Assembly (NCBI RefSeq): GCF_018446385.1
Contig: NC_056003.1
Location: 21,883,198 to 21,947,197, forward strand
Source: Zingiber officinale
Lineage: Eukaryota; Streptophyta; Magnoliopsida; Zingiberales; Zingiberaceae
Direction of reading: 5' to 3'
Length of the DNA: 64,000 nt
The position numbers and the translations under genes were made by a program. The notes under the pieces were generated by a model. It was given only the letters and a program-made list of their open reading frames with translations. It was not told the DNA's origin and made no database searches. Shown here piece by piece: positions 31,696 to 44,989 of this stretch (position 1 is its first letter; the number at the start of each line of letters is the position of its first letter).

Positions 31696-32878
31696 TAATG
31701 GCGCACGAATGATCAGAGAAGGCGGGGAACTATGTGGAAAACAATGATCTGGTAGAGTTTTCTACCATTCAAGGATAAGCACGCAGTGGGCCGGACGCCA
31801 TTAGGAGCGTTGACATCGCCGCCAGCGACGGTCGACACATCTGAAAAGTCTTTCACTTTGACCGTGCGCCTACTTTGTTGGAGGTGCTCGCGGCGTCGCC
31901 AAGGCCCCGCTCACGTGAGAGTAAAGAAACAGCCCGCAATCGTTCGGCGCTAGCCGCCGCCGACCGCATGCGGAGATTAAACCCCCCTCGTGCTTATTTA
32001 CCAGATGCCATTTGACTCGTCCGACAAAAGTTGCGGTTGTTGAGAGAAGATCACGTGGATAGATTTACTAAACCCAGGATTCAGTGGCGGACCTATTCCC
32101 TTTAGTTTGGGGTAGGTGCGCTACTAGATTCGATTCAGACAGACACCAGCAAAACAACAAAAGTGAGCTGAATTTAGACACCCAGAATTCAGAATTAGTA
32201 GCGCCATTGCCATTAATGTGTCCAATTATGCATTTTAATTGTTCATTATTATAATTACTCAGGTTATTTTAGTTTAAATGAGTGAAGAAAGATCAAAATC
32301 TATGCGAAACAAAAGGAACCTTATCGAACCTCTGAATCATCAGAAAACAGAGGAAAGAAAGCTATTCATAGGTTGGTCATTCCCCTGAATAGCAATCACC
32401 AAAAACAAAACAGTCTACAACATGAGGCCTTTAGCACAAGTATATATTATATTTTAGACACAAGCGATGTAGATCTTGTGTGACGAGGATTTGATTCAAA
32501 ACTCAAAGGAAGAGGGATCAGATTTGTGTTACAGAAGGCAGTTTGCGATAGTTACATACAAAAACGGAAAGTTGTAATCACATGGATTTGGTTGATAGAC
32601 ATGGTTAGCACACATGAGATGACAAGCATGGATACAAAAAAAACCATGGAACAACTTGAGCAATATTTACAGTAGCTGGTTGATGTCTCAGTGCGGCGGT
32701 TTGCAGTAGGTCACTTGTAACTTTTAACTTGGTATAAGGAGGGCTTGAACAGAGATATATTTCTGAAATATTTCCATGTGGGCGTATCAACAACTTGCAC
32801 ACAATGACAAATCCAAACTCAGGAAGAAAAGCAGTAAATCGATCGGTAACTCTATATCTCATAATACAGCGACTTGGC
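31696..32878. other. Spacer between the U-box gene and the kinase gene
   Basis: Holds the promoter of the U-box gene (read leftward) and the 3' UTR of the kinase gene. The first 300 bp are GC-rich; a GTGGCGGACC-like MITE remnant may lie near 32085-32210. No additional gene was supported; the 118-codon frame at 32605-32961 overlaps the last kinase exon and lacks a domain. Confidence 0.6.
31810..32017. promoter_or_regulatory. W-box cluster upstream of the U-box gene
   Basis: TTGACA at 31810-31815, TTGACC at 31858-31863 and TTGACT at 32012-32017 lie 115-325 bp upstream of the ATG. TTGAC(C/T) is the WRKY binding core and would fit the elicitor-inducible expression known for PUB22/23/24 relatives. 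The match is short and could be chance. Confidence 0.4.
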
Positions 32879-35800
32879 TCACTGCACGCTCGCTTCAACA
32901 GATGCCTACGAGAGAAACAAAAGCCATATACTTCCATCAAAAAAGCATGTTCAAGAGACAACTTTTAGATGTTTTCAATTTAGAAAAGTCAAAAATTTTA
33001 TAAAAAAAAAACTTTTATTATGCAACAAAACTAGATGCCTTTAAAAGTCATTTAGATCTCTATAAGAAGAGCAAATTGATTGACATGCAACACCAGGGGA
33101 AAAGTTCCAGTCTTCTCTAGTGTTCTTTTTCCCCTACTGATTGTATCGTCGAGTACAAGATAAGAATCAAATCTGCACGAATGGGAGATTGATCTTATAA
33201 GCTAAATCTCATCATATCTTCAATTATTCATTGGAAGAAATTAGTTTAATCTGCCTGACAATGTGAGTGATAACTGAATATCAAAAGTTAATGAGAGAGT
33301 TGAGTTTAACAAGGTCAAAATTCCAAATGAATGATCCGGTTCCTAGTAGTTGTACCTGAACAAGCTGCAGAAGCTCCTCCAGTTCTCCTGTGATCTCTTT
33401 AAACGATGGCCGTTTACCGGGAATAGAGTCCCAACATCTCTGCATCAAATCTTGTAACCTGGGATGCATATGATTCGGAGGATCTGGACGTAGGCCCTGT
33501 TTTGGCACAATTCCATCTTGTAAAACTAGTTCATTGCTGTCTATTCTGGACTAGTATCTTAAAGACAGCATATGCCAGTTTAAAACACAAAACCGAATAA
33601 ATGGGACTACTTTATGCAGAAAAGTGATCAAATGTTCAGTGATCTTAATCGTGAAGATGAGTTTAAAATAACTAACCTGTCTAACTCCGAGAGCAGCTTG
33701 CAAGGGTGACATTTTTTCATACGGAACCTTCATTACAACAACAATAAATCGTCAATCCTTCAAAAGTTCTGTGTAACAAATCCGAAATTCAAGTAGGACT
33801 ACTATGCATACCCTAGATGTCGCTAGCTCCCACAGCACAATTGCAAAACTGAACACATCAGCCTTGTGATCGTAGAGTTGGTGGTTTATAACCTTGGCAG
33901 AACAAAAACACAAAGTAAATCAAAAGTAACACTTCTAAAAAGTGGCCAACACGACAGCATTGAATACATAATCTACAGTTGCCAAGTGGCCAGCTTTTAA
34001 TAGTCACAGATACAGAAAACGAGGCTTTTTTAGCACACGAAAGTCACCTCAGGAGCCATCCATCGGTATGTTCCAGTTTCAGCAGTCATAATTCCCTCTT
34101 CATTCTGAAACCGAGCCACACCGAAGTCAGCCACCTTCACGACCTAGGTGATTGTAAAATTGCGTTAACAATACTTAGGGGAAAGGTTCAAAATGACCTA
34201 GGCGAAATGCAAGCGGGAAGCAGCTACAGCTACATCTTTCAAAAGAGATGTCATATTGAAAACTGTCAATTTGAAAATAGAAGAAGATTTAGACAATGTA
34301 TAAGATGATAGCTAGTTCCAAATGATAGCATAATGAAACACAATAATTGAAACCCGCATACATTGTTGGCATCCATCAGGAGGTTAGCTGTCTTTAGATC
34401 CCTGTGAATGATATTGTTTTCATGTAAGTAATCCATCCCTTTGCAGATATCAATTGCAAACTTCAGTAATTGGGGAAGCTCCAAAGTCATGTGATCCTTG
34501 TGCAGGTAATCATAAAGGTTACCACCCGTCATGTACTCTAAGGAAAGAAGTAACTGACTAGTAAGTAAAAATTGAAGTACAATCTTACGAGCAATTACCT
34601 AATACGAATAACAAGCAAATGAGGGGAAAAAACTGCTAACTAATTAATTAAATTATTGAGTCAAAAATTGAAATTCTAATCTTACAATTACCTGTTACAA
34701 TACAAAATTCATTAGGCATTGTGCATGCACCAATAAAGCTAACAACATTATTGTGGTGAACTTTCCTGAAATAGAAAAATGTTTCCAGGCTGATAAAGAA
34801 GAGTACCAAAGTTTTATTACGTAAAAGAATAATAGATGACGTGGAATATGCATATCGTATAAAAGTTACAAGATGAGTATCAATGAATCACCTTAAAATT
34901 TCTACTTCTTGATTGAATTCCAAGGCCATCGCTTCATTAAGCTTTTCAGCTTTAAGAATCTTTACCGCAACGTCCTGGCCTAAGTAGGTAGCACGATACC
35001 TGTATAAAACAGCATCAGAACACAAGGACACTTGCAGTCAAGATATGTAACAAAAGAATATGAAAAGGGAAGAGCGACAACTCATAACTTAACAAACTTA
35101 CAAATCGCCACAAGAACCACATGCAATCTTCTTTCCCATCTTCAAGCATCTTTTATCAATTTCCCAATCACCGACCTTCATTAATGATGCAAGCGCCTTA
35201 TCACTAGCTGAAGAAAGAGATGCACCAGAGAGGGACCCCTAAATTTATTGAAAAGTAGAATCGTAAGCATGTGAATAATTGCGTATACACAACCTACTAT
35301 ACAACTATTGGAATTTAATACAAGTTTCGAAAACAAATACCAAATTGCATTCTTGTGTTGCACAATTATGTCTGGCAACATTAAGACAATCAAGGTTTTT
35401 GGTGAAACTAACAAGAGCATACCTCATTATTTGCGACTGCAGAATCAAGCTCCCTAATCAAGCCCTCCGTTTCCTGACCATACGAATGCAAAATCAGCAA
35501 CTTTTTGGCTTGGAATAGATGCCTGATATTAGAACTAGGGTAGCAGGATCACAGAGCCCTAGATTTACTTGAGGATTCACATAGAGAAAGTTTACTAATC
35601 ACACAAAATTAGTATTTGGTTCATGGTCATTACTAGAATAGCAATGCTAGTGAAAAACAAATGACAAATTGTTTTGTTTATAAAATTTTCATCCAGATAA
35701 ACAAAGGCAACAAGAACAATGCTAGAAAAAAGTCAAAAGACTGATAGTTTGATTTTCATTGCCCTCGGTGTTTTGAAAACCCAGACTGTGAAATGGATTA

Positions 35801-38800
35801 GGGACAATTCAACCAGTTTGGATTACTAATATCCAAATAAAGTAAAAAAAAAAATTAGAAATTCTTTTTTATCATGCAATGTTCTCTGTCCATAACAAAG
35901 ATTCAACTTGAATGGAAAAATGATAGCATCAATCCTAAGTGTTAAATTCATGATCATTCACTTATCCCATATCCTCATGTTTTTGCACTTATAGCCCAGG
36001 TATAATCATTGACTAAAAATAAATCCCATTATGACAAGAAAGCAAAAACATGACTGAATTACCAAAACAATTTCGAGTGTCATAACTTATCTGGGGAAAA
36101 AATGTTAAAGGAAAGGACAACAGAGGCTTACCTCCTCAGGCCAACCGTCAACTTCAAACCAGTCCAAAGAATAGCCATCAGTTGTTGAAAAAACATGAGC
36201 TTCACGTATGTTTAGCCCAATGTCGGCAAGCAAAGCAGATAACTAAATAACACATTGAACATTGACATTTGTAAAAATTAAAAAGGGAAAATATGAAAGT
36301 AGTAGCAATACTTCACACGAAATTAGGCAATAAGATCTTTATATAAGAAATGTAAAGAAAAAGTTCATGAAACAGAAGTTTAAAAGATAAACAAAGGGAA
36401 TGCAATGTTGTTATCATCGATAAATATTAGTACTGAAAAACAGCATATAACTCAAAAATCAACAAAACAGTGCTCGTCTTTATTATAGAGTACAACATTA
36501 ACTTCATCAAGCAGGCTGAATGTGTCGCTTTATAAAAGAGTCTATTGGCCATTGCTTGGCTCCTATAAAAGGTTCAATGGCCATAATCAAACTGTTAGTC
36601 CAAATCTAGTATCTTGCAAATGAATCCGAGCTCCAACTACTGCTAAGCCACTCCAGTCATTGGCATGTAAGCATCAAAAGACACACAAAAAAAGGTTTAT
36701 TGTAGGTGGCCTATGATAGATTGAATGTGGTGATTCATCAAAATTCTCTACTCATAGCTGAAATGTAAAACTTCTTCTAGCACATCAGACAGAATATGTG
36801 CACGTTGAAATATCTTGTGCATATGAATATATTCCAAGCCATACACTATCAGAAGATGAGGAAAAAAACTTGAACTTCATTAACTCAGAATGCACTGACC
36901 AACAGTAGCATCTTCTGAAAATCTGAATAGAATTCAATTTAAAGAATAAATAAAAAAAAAAATTTATTCTTAACTTTTATCATTTCTAAAAAAAAATCAA
37001 TTTTATGGTGAGACATCTTTCTCTTGCTCAAGTACTTATTTTATTTTTTTTTTCAAAATCTATTCTTTAAGCAAGCCGAAAGGTTTTAGAAAATTTTCTA
37101 ACAAACTTCGCTATGCTGCTTTTCTTCAAAGCATATACCCATATATTCACTCAGTTTATTATATGGATCGAGATGGGTGATCAGTATCCTCAACGGTCAT
37201 CACTCAGAATCTTGCTAATAGAGACAATTCACCTCATTTATTTAAATTGTGTCATGTCAAGCAATAGGGGCAAGACATACAATTTTGACAATATTTCAAA
37301 ATTTGTCATAAGGGATACTTGATATTTTTGCATGTGTAACCTGATATACATGGGCGGAGTCACGTTAACGCCTACCCCAGCTGTAGCTCGAGGGCCCACC
37401 GGTGATGAGAAGGAGATTTACGGTGGGAGAAAGGAAAAAAAGTGAGGAAAAGTGGAAGGTAGCCCGGGATGACAGCGTCAGTGTCAGCGCTTGTCGCCCA
37501 CAACCCGGGTAGATCACCGAGGTTGGCTCCGCCATTACTGATATAGAACTCAATATGTACAAGCCTAACAAACTTTATAAAGTTAAAATACAAAATCTTG
37601 ATAGCAAATTATATAATCATTATATTGTAACTAACTTAGATGCATGTAAGAAAAATTATCTTGAAAGAGAATCTTTATTTGTCAATAATACTTACAAGTA
37701 TATCTTGATGTAGGAAAATTCTAACTAAGAACATCTTCCCAAGTTTCAAATGCTAATCCTATGAAAGCAAGAACTTGGTTGTAACGAAATCCTCAAATAT
37801 TTATTAAGATTAATATTGCAAAAAATGAATAGCCCACAGCATTAAGATGCAAAGCAAAAGTAAACCCAAATTTATGGTTAACAGTTAGAACCTGAATTTT
37901 CTAGCATTAACTTTCTTTTGCAGTACTGATGAAACTTAGCAAGATCAGCTGTGGAAAGTTGGGTGAGGTTGGTAAAAATCTTATGTTGCTACAAGATTGT
38001 GGCAGTTTTATAGGTTAATCAAGAAAACAAAATGATATAAGTTCGATGTTATGACAAATAATTGGGGATAAGTATCTTTTTGTGAGAATTGATGGTGTGG
38101 TTGATTGGGGAATCAAAGAGATTATGATTGTAGGAATGTATAAATTGTATATTCATGCTATGTACTACATATCCATGATTTAATACATGTTGTAAGGGAA
38201 ACTATTCATTGACACACCCTTAGGTAGCTCCCCTCTACCTGAATATTAATGTTATTAAGAAATATTACACTCATGACACTCTCCCTCAAGTTGGTTCAAA
38301 TATATTATACAAACTTAACTTTTTACAGAAATAGTAAGCTGTAAATTCTTTTAAGTTTTAACTATTTGGTCGGGAGATTACAATCAATCTCTATATATTT
38401 TATCCTCTCATGAAACATAGGGTCAATCCAAAATTTTATCCTCTCATGAAACATAGGGTTCAGCAGCTTGATTGTTGAAGTCAAACTTCATTGGCTCCCA
38501 AACAAGCTCACATATTACTAGGGTCATTGCCCTATCTTCTACCTCTGCACTTAATCTTTCTGTAGTTATCTACTTTTTGCTCTTCTAAAATGATAAAGTT
38601 ACCTACTAAAAGGATACAATAGTTATATGTAAATTATTTATCTCTACAAGAACTTGCCTAAATTTGTATCTAAATGCCTCACAATTTAAAGATGACCAAG
38701 ATCACAAAATACCATCTCTCTCATTGAAGCACACTTGAGGTATCATAGTATCCTTGTAGCTCCTACTCAATGATTATGACCTTCAAAGAGTAAATGAGAT

Positions 38801-41800
38801 GTTAGATCGATTATGAAATAGTTTAATTTTCCTAACTAGTGCTCCCCTTGTCCTAGTACTAATCTAACACAAACCTATGCATGCCAGATCCCTCGAGCAT
38901 ATTCAATCAAGGTTGCATTGTGAATATGTAAATATACTTTTAAGCAAGCAAACTTTAGATTAAGGAAGTACTTGAGGTTACCCAACTCTTTTATCTATTG
39001 ATAGAGATAAGCTTTCAATTAAGTTATCCTAATGGAGTCATCATCACTGATGATAATGTCGTTCATGTAGATAACAAAAAGGATATGTCTTCTTGACTAT
39101 GAAATAACATAGAACTTTGTGGGATTCGTAAGACTCCTAGTTATGTTGTCTTGAAGAAGAGGCAAGCTGAGCTTTCCAAACCAAGCTTTCAAAGATTATT
39201 TTAGTTAGGTGTCTTCTGCTTACACATGAGATAATCCTCTTAAACAACAAACTTGGAGGTTGCTTCATGAGCCTCCTTAGAAAGTTCTTAATAAAGCATT
39301 CTCTATATGAAGCTGATAAAGGAGCCAGGAAAAATCAGAAACTAGAGAGAGGAAGCAATGCATTGAAGTAATGTTAGCTACTTAAGAAAAAAAGGTTTGG
39401 CTACTGAGGAAAAGGTGTTAATGTAATCAACGCAAAGTAGCCCTTAGCAACCTAACAAACTTTAAGACAGTGTCATCCGAGAACATTTAATCAAGAAAAG
39501 TCATTTGTATTCCAACTTCCCTGTATGAAGAAACCAATTCCTAAGTATCATTAGAATAGAGTGCATCCATCTCATTGATCATGGCTTGTCACCATACATG
39601 AATCAACAAGACCTCCGGAATACTCTAATTTGATATGAAAAAAATAACAGGGTGGTTACTTGCAATCTAATTGGATATGCACGTTTAGCAAGAAACACCA
39701 ACGACATAACGGTTCTGATTAGACCAAAAGTTACAATGATTGTATTATTAAGAATCTGGAAAGAAGTCCCAGAAGAAGATTAAATAGCCATATATAACAA
39801 GTTTTTGCTGCTTATTGGAGAAGGCAACAAATAGTTTCTTCATGCTCAATTGACCTATAATCAGTTAGAGAAAGGGCAATGTTCTTAACTGGGTTCAAAC
39901 TATAATCATCAAAGTGTTTGAAAAGTTTTTCTTATGTGAAATAGTACAGCTTTCTGTACCTGTTGTGGACAATGCCCCTTCTAGAAAACCATAGATCAAC
40001 ATGAGCATCATGAAATTTCTTTTAAGATACAGAGCTAATGCTACGGTAAGATCCAAATCATCCCTGGGAAGTGCAAAGAGAGAAAAAAATAATAATAAGC
40101 TCCAGAGGTAGAAAGTTTCTTATTGTTAATCTGAATGATCAAGATCCGGATAACGGAAATATGCTTGCTATTCTGTTGGCATTCATCAACATTAAGCTGT
40201 GTTCTCACAACCCTTTAGGTTCAACTACATGGATCTCATCCCTTCCTTGAATTGATGCTGTCTGCATTGTCTCTCCCCAATCCTTACATTGATGTAAATC
40301 CCATGCACCAGAATAACCTACTTTTTTCAAAACAAACAAAAGCCTTCAACTAGTAATGTTCAACTCTCACTAATTATATGTACTAGAACTAAAATTGTAC
40401 ATTAATTTTGATCATTAAAGAAAAGTTTCTAGGTAAATCTATGGCTTGAATCTCATTTTGTGTTGGGCAACACAGTCAAAAAGTACCATGTACCATTCCA
40501 GTAGTATCCTGAAATTCAATGCTGATCAGCATGAGTATGTTCGCTTGTATCATCTGTGTTGATGAGTAAGATGTAACCAATAGTTCAGAGATTCTTGTAA
40601 TATTTGGTAACTTATTGCTTTGAAATTTTAATTCAAATCTTTCTGAATTGTTATAGCCTTTTATTTAAAAACAAACAAGCCCAAGTGAAAGAGAGGATTA
40701 TAGGGTCAAAATTTATTTGTCATCTTGCCACATTTGGGAGCATGCCAAGTATCAACAGTCAACACTGAACTACACTACACTAAGACCATACTGCCGTAAT
40801 TCAGATAAAAATTTATACCTTGAATAAGACAACTTTAAACCTTTTAAGATAACCTTGAATTCTGTCAGCTATAACATCATGTATCTCGGCAACTAAAGAG
40901 ATGAATCTGATTTTTAACTAAACTATGTTTGTAGAAATCAAGTTTGTATTAATAACAGATCAAACTTGAGTAAATTATTGATGTTTTTGCCAAGTGCATG
41001 GTAAGAAAATTGGTCAATAAATGGGAAATAACTTGAGATTTCTACTTACAAGAGGATTATCTGAGACCAAACTGCTACTTGTCTGAATGACTAATCTATT
41101 GGCAGCATGAACAAGGAAGAGAAAAGAAAGAAATTTTCTAATTCTCATAAGAAGCCACTCTACCTGGCTAAGGAGCTTGGGCTTGTCAATTGATGAAAAT
41201 ATTATCTCATGAACTGGGACGTCCTTGATGTCTTGCCTGCAAGTTACCGGTGCAATTTGTTTTAGGAAACAAACAAATCATTAAGATAAGTTCATCAAGC
41301 ATAATACTGAGAATAATCAGGCATATTATATTGAAAATATAATAGAAGTAATAGTTTAATCAGCATTTTAGAATATCATGATATTTCAAATGTGATAATT
41401 CAGTACTTTTGATTTTATTGTACTTCTCGACTTTATTAGAAACAGCAGGATCTAACATCTTACATGAGAATCCAGATTGGCCAAATCTAACAAATAGAGT
41501 AGTATTTTGAAAACAAGTGGCCTTTTGGCAAAGACTGATTTTCATGTAGACTAGGGCATCCAGTAGGATGAGTATGAATAATACCAAACAACATTTATAC
41601 TAAAAAGTGTTGTACGTTCAACGTGTCTATGAGTTTAAAATCTATTTTTTAAGTTATTCTTTCTGCTCACTCTCTAAGTGATGCAAATTACTTTGACATA
41701 GGTTAACAACTTCTAAATATTCACAGTTAAGAGTTTTTGTTACATCTAAATGAAATTTTGAAGTGACAAACTTAGTCTGATACATATATACGGATCGTGA

Positions 41801-44800
41801 ATCAAGGTAATAATTTGATATTTTACAATTGTAGTGTTACAGTTATTTTCCCTTCTCAAGTTGACAAAAACAAAAGATACCAATCAACCTGTAGTCATGA
41901 GAAGATTATTTAGTTTGTTACATATTGTAACATCAACATTTCTCTTTCTGCATTAAGAAGCAAAGCCAGTAGATATATTTTCATTTCTCTTTAACTATAC
42001 TTGTTACCATCAACATAATGAACTCGTAGTTTAGAAATCTACAAAATTTTGTACATACAATTTCTCTGTCTTCACTTAGCTTTAATTTGTTCGACAATGC
42101 AATTCCTGCACACTATCCAGTTCACACAAAAAAACATGAACTAGTCTATATAAAAGTCAATGTGGAGACTGAAGAAGAGGACGACTGGAAATCCAAAACA
42201 AAATAGTTCAACTATTCCTCTGTCCTCAAAGCCCCTTGTACTTGCAAACAAAGAATTTACAACATCCATGAGTATTTACTTGAATATCATATGGTTAACA
42301 GTTTGAACTTTAAAGTTTTACCAATACCATCAATATTCGAAATTAAATGGATTAATTTTATCAATAAGTATGCACCTAGCAGAAAGAGCCTCCTCTGCTT
42401 CTCCATCATCCTGAGCAACATCTCTAACATCTAAATTTAAATCTTCAAGCTTTGAGCATGGTTCAAATTCAATACCTTGGTCTCCATTTCTTCTGAACTA
42501 ATTTATAACAGTTAGCAATATCAACAATTGTTGAGCATCAACAAAACTTAGACAGAATCTCATGCAGGGATATGCAGAAGGCAGAATGGAAGCAAATATG
42601 CCTATTTAACTTTGAAAAGGAAAAAAAAGAAGTAAAGGTAAATAAAGTACCTCAAATTTGGTGCAATGATTCTCTCATGTACACGATCACAAGACCCTTC
42701 GCCAGTTGAATCAACAGACTGTTGCGGACCATCATTTCCATATGCACTAGTCCAAATGCACTTCACCATATGACATAAAATAGATGATAAATTACTTACA
42801 AAAAACATCATTCAAGGCAGCATGAGACATTCTATAGTTCAGAATCAATGTGCATTTTCTAATTTGTATAGAGAGGGTGAAGGGTAAGCAGGAGAAGTAT
42901 CTATGACCTCTGAACTGTATCCAGTCATAGGAATTAAGTAGCCCACAAAAAATTGAAAGATAATAAATGGCTAGCCATCTGAAGAATCTGATGAAAACAA
43001 AAGCAAACCAAAAAAAACTGGCACATGTAGCAGAACTATGACCTTGGCAAAAATGTTTAGTGTAAATATGCATGGATTATAGCTACAAGCACCTGAAAGT
43101 TGTCACACAGCACAAGTTTGCACTTTCTGATTTTGGCCAGGTGAGTGACACAGAAAAACACTTATATCATAGTTGATCTGTGAGTTTATTTGAATTGGGA
43201 GTGACCAGTCATATGCACAACCTCTAAAAGATTGACAGCACCTAAATGGGCAAGAGTTTCTTGATAGAATGAAGAGTCTTTTTTACTTTATTATGTAGAT
43301 ACTTGTCCTATAAGCTACTTAACCTTCTTGAGCTCTTCTCAAATTTTTCTCTCTGATTCTGTTTAAGGAGGTAATTAAACTAAACATACATTAGTATGAA
43401 AATATGACGAAAACAGAACATTACAATCAAATGTTATTTCATATGTAAAGATATAGTTCCTACCAGCATATAAGAAAATTGCCATTAAAAATAGTTCAAA
43501 AGCATATAAATTAGGAACACATGAAAATAAGTATTGACGTGGTGATTCAAACTATGTCCATGATTGTGTGTTGAAGTAATCATCAATTTGTCTTAAACAT
43601 CAAGAAGAGACAAGAAGCTAGTTTATGAAGTTAAATAGATTGGAGAGGAAATTAAGCACAACAAATGGAATTCAATTCATAATCATTGTTGCCCAAAATA
43701 GATTATTTTTCTTTAAATTGTCATACTATAAGTTGTTTTTGGCACCAATTTTCAAAAGAAAAGAGCTCTAATACTCTAAGAGAAATAACTCAATAAGACA
43801 CCAAGAATTCAAATGTCAAGTCCTCTACTGGAGAAACAGAAACTGGAACTCAAGTTAAATTATCCTTTATATCCATCACACTAAAAGCTACTTTGGCATC
43901 AATTCTCAAGAGAAAAGAGTTCTAATACCTCAAGAGAAATAGGTTCTTTATCCTTGTATGTTTCATGTGCATATAATAGCATAGAAAATGGATTTAAATG
44001 TAATTTAGAAATCCCACCGCTTTGGGTAGGATTTCAATATCCCCATATTTTAAAATTATTAGAATTCGAATTCAAAAAAGGATCCAAATAATGCTACAAA
44101 ATCTTGAATACAACTAATTTAGCAATCCTCTTTTTCTCAATAGAGCTCTGAGAATTTCCATGTAGATTTTGTTGCATAACCTATAATTCAAAACCTACAA
44201 CTACAAATAAACTTGGTTCCTAAGACCCTTCCATGAGCTGAAAGATGTATCTTAAAATGTCCAAAGGAATGCCATCGGTCATGCTGATAATTACAATGAC
44301 CAGCTGCTAAATACAATGTCATTGATTATGACAACAGATGTAAGCATAGATATATCCAAAGACCGGATGGATATTATATGCTAAAAAAAGAATCAAACTT
44401 CACAAGTTAAACAAAACTGAAAAGGGCTTTTTTTTGGCAGGCATACATATTAAGCTTTTCCTTTACCTTCATAAAGCGGACATAGAAGATTGGCCGCTTT
44501 TCTGGATCCTCAGCATCTGCAAGAATCTTCTGATGTAATAGGACGTCCTCTACTCTATCCATGTTCAGATCGAGCCCATACCTAAGGAACACATAAAAAA
44601 GTGAATTTTAAACAGAATAAGAACCGTGCTATGATCTCTAATACCGAAATCAACAAACAAAGATTTAAGGATGTTATAGGGAAAATATTTTTGAGAAACA
44701 AAGAGAACAGAAAGATTAAAAAACCCTCTTTTTAATCAAAGAGCAAGGCCAAGATAGCATTAATCACGAATCTCATTAGAGAAAATCAAAGAGGGTACCG

Positions 44801-44980
44801 CAGGGGCAAGCGGGCAAGGTGCGACTCGAGGAGGTCGCGTAGGTTGGGGTTGAAGACCGCCTCGTCGTTGCCGCTGTCGATGAGGCGGTCGTAGATATCG
44901 TTGCAGATGGCATCGTGAGGGGAGGGGACACCTGGGAGGGGCCTCGCAGGCGACGAGCTCTCTCCCTCGCCTTCCTCCAT
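32879..44980 (-). CDS. STY46: ACT-domain Raf-like protein kinase, STY8/17/46 type (16 exons)
   Basis: Exons read on the minus strand, all GT-AG and phase-consistent: 44980-44799, 44581-44467, 42760-42651, 42492-42376, 41236-41164, 36242-36132, 35473-35423, 35238-35102, 34999-34892, 34765-34692, 34537-34362, 34143-34048, 33892-33812, 33727-33677, 33496-33356, 32905-32879 (stop). The predicted protein is about 549 residues, near the 546-575 usual for the family. An ACT domain lies at about 178-237 ([35 protein letters not shown]) and the kinase domain at about 280-538: VAVK with Lys312, HRDLKTAN with Asp406, DFG Asp424, WMAPE ending at 450. Arabidopsis STY8/17/46 are cytosolic Ser/Thr/Tyr kinases that phosphorylate transit peptides of chloroplast precursors; this role is inferred from family. 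Least certain are the start of exon 3, the start of exon 4 (CAGAAG, two possible acceptors) and the last exon: without the last splice the frame runs on to a stop at 33281. Confidence 0.88.
33014..33019 (-). terminator. Possible polyadenylation signal of a short kinase transcript
   Basis: AATAAA on the minus strand, 262 bp after the alternative stop at 33281 and inside the last intron of the spliced model. It would serve only a transcript that reads through the last donor. Confidence 0.3.
37349..37538. mobile_element. Small MITE with 8-bp target duplication in intron 5
   Basis: CTGATATA occurs at 37341-37348 and again at 37539-37546. Between them a GC-rich 190-bp piece has imperfect inverted ends (ATGGGCGGAGTCAC at the left, ATGGCGGAGCCAAC on the opposite strand at the right). 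The 8-bp duplication suggests the hAT group. Confidence 0.65.
38000..40300 (-). mobile_element. Decayed Ty1/copia element in kinase intron 5
   Basis: On the minus strand, pieces of copia pol appear in order: a [16 protein letters not shown] block (about 39590-39540), an [15 protein letters not shown] piece (about 39190), a [13 protein letters not shown] piece matching the RT active-site region (about 39080-39030) and a [10 protein letters not shown] piece (about 38990-38960). At 38290-38279 a purine tract (CTTGAGGGAGAG) precedes TGTCATGAGTG, the likely start of the 3' LTR at 38278. Frames are badly broken and both outer limits are approximate. Confidence 0.7.
42761..44466 (-). other. Intron 2 of the kinase gene
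   Basis: 1.7 kb, AT-rich, no embedded gene or element recognised. The next intron (42650-42493) and intron 4 (42375-41237) likewise show nothing notable. Confidence 0.75.
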
Positions 44981-44989
44981 GGCGGTTGG

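Larger units (their letters stand above)
36243..41163 (-). other. Intron 5 of the kinase gene (4.9 kb)
   Basis: Bounded by a GTAGAG donor after the exon ending at 41164 and a TTATTTAG acceptor before 36242. It is far longer than the other introns and carries a decayed copia element (about 38.0-40.3 kb) and a MITE (37349-37538). The remainder is AT-rich with no other feature recognised. Confidence 0.85.

Noticed and set aside
32083..32211. Possible GTGGCGG-ended MITE
   Set aside because: Ends are only loosely inverted and no target duplication was found.
32605..32961. 118-codon minus-strand frame
   Set aside because: Overlaps the proposed last kinase exon in another frame, has no domain, and probably reflects 3' UTR sequence.
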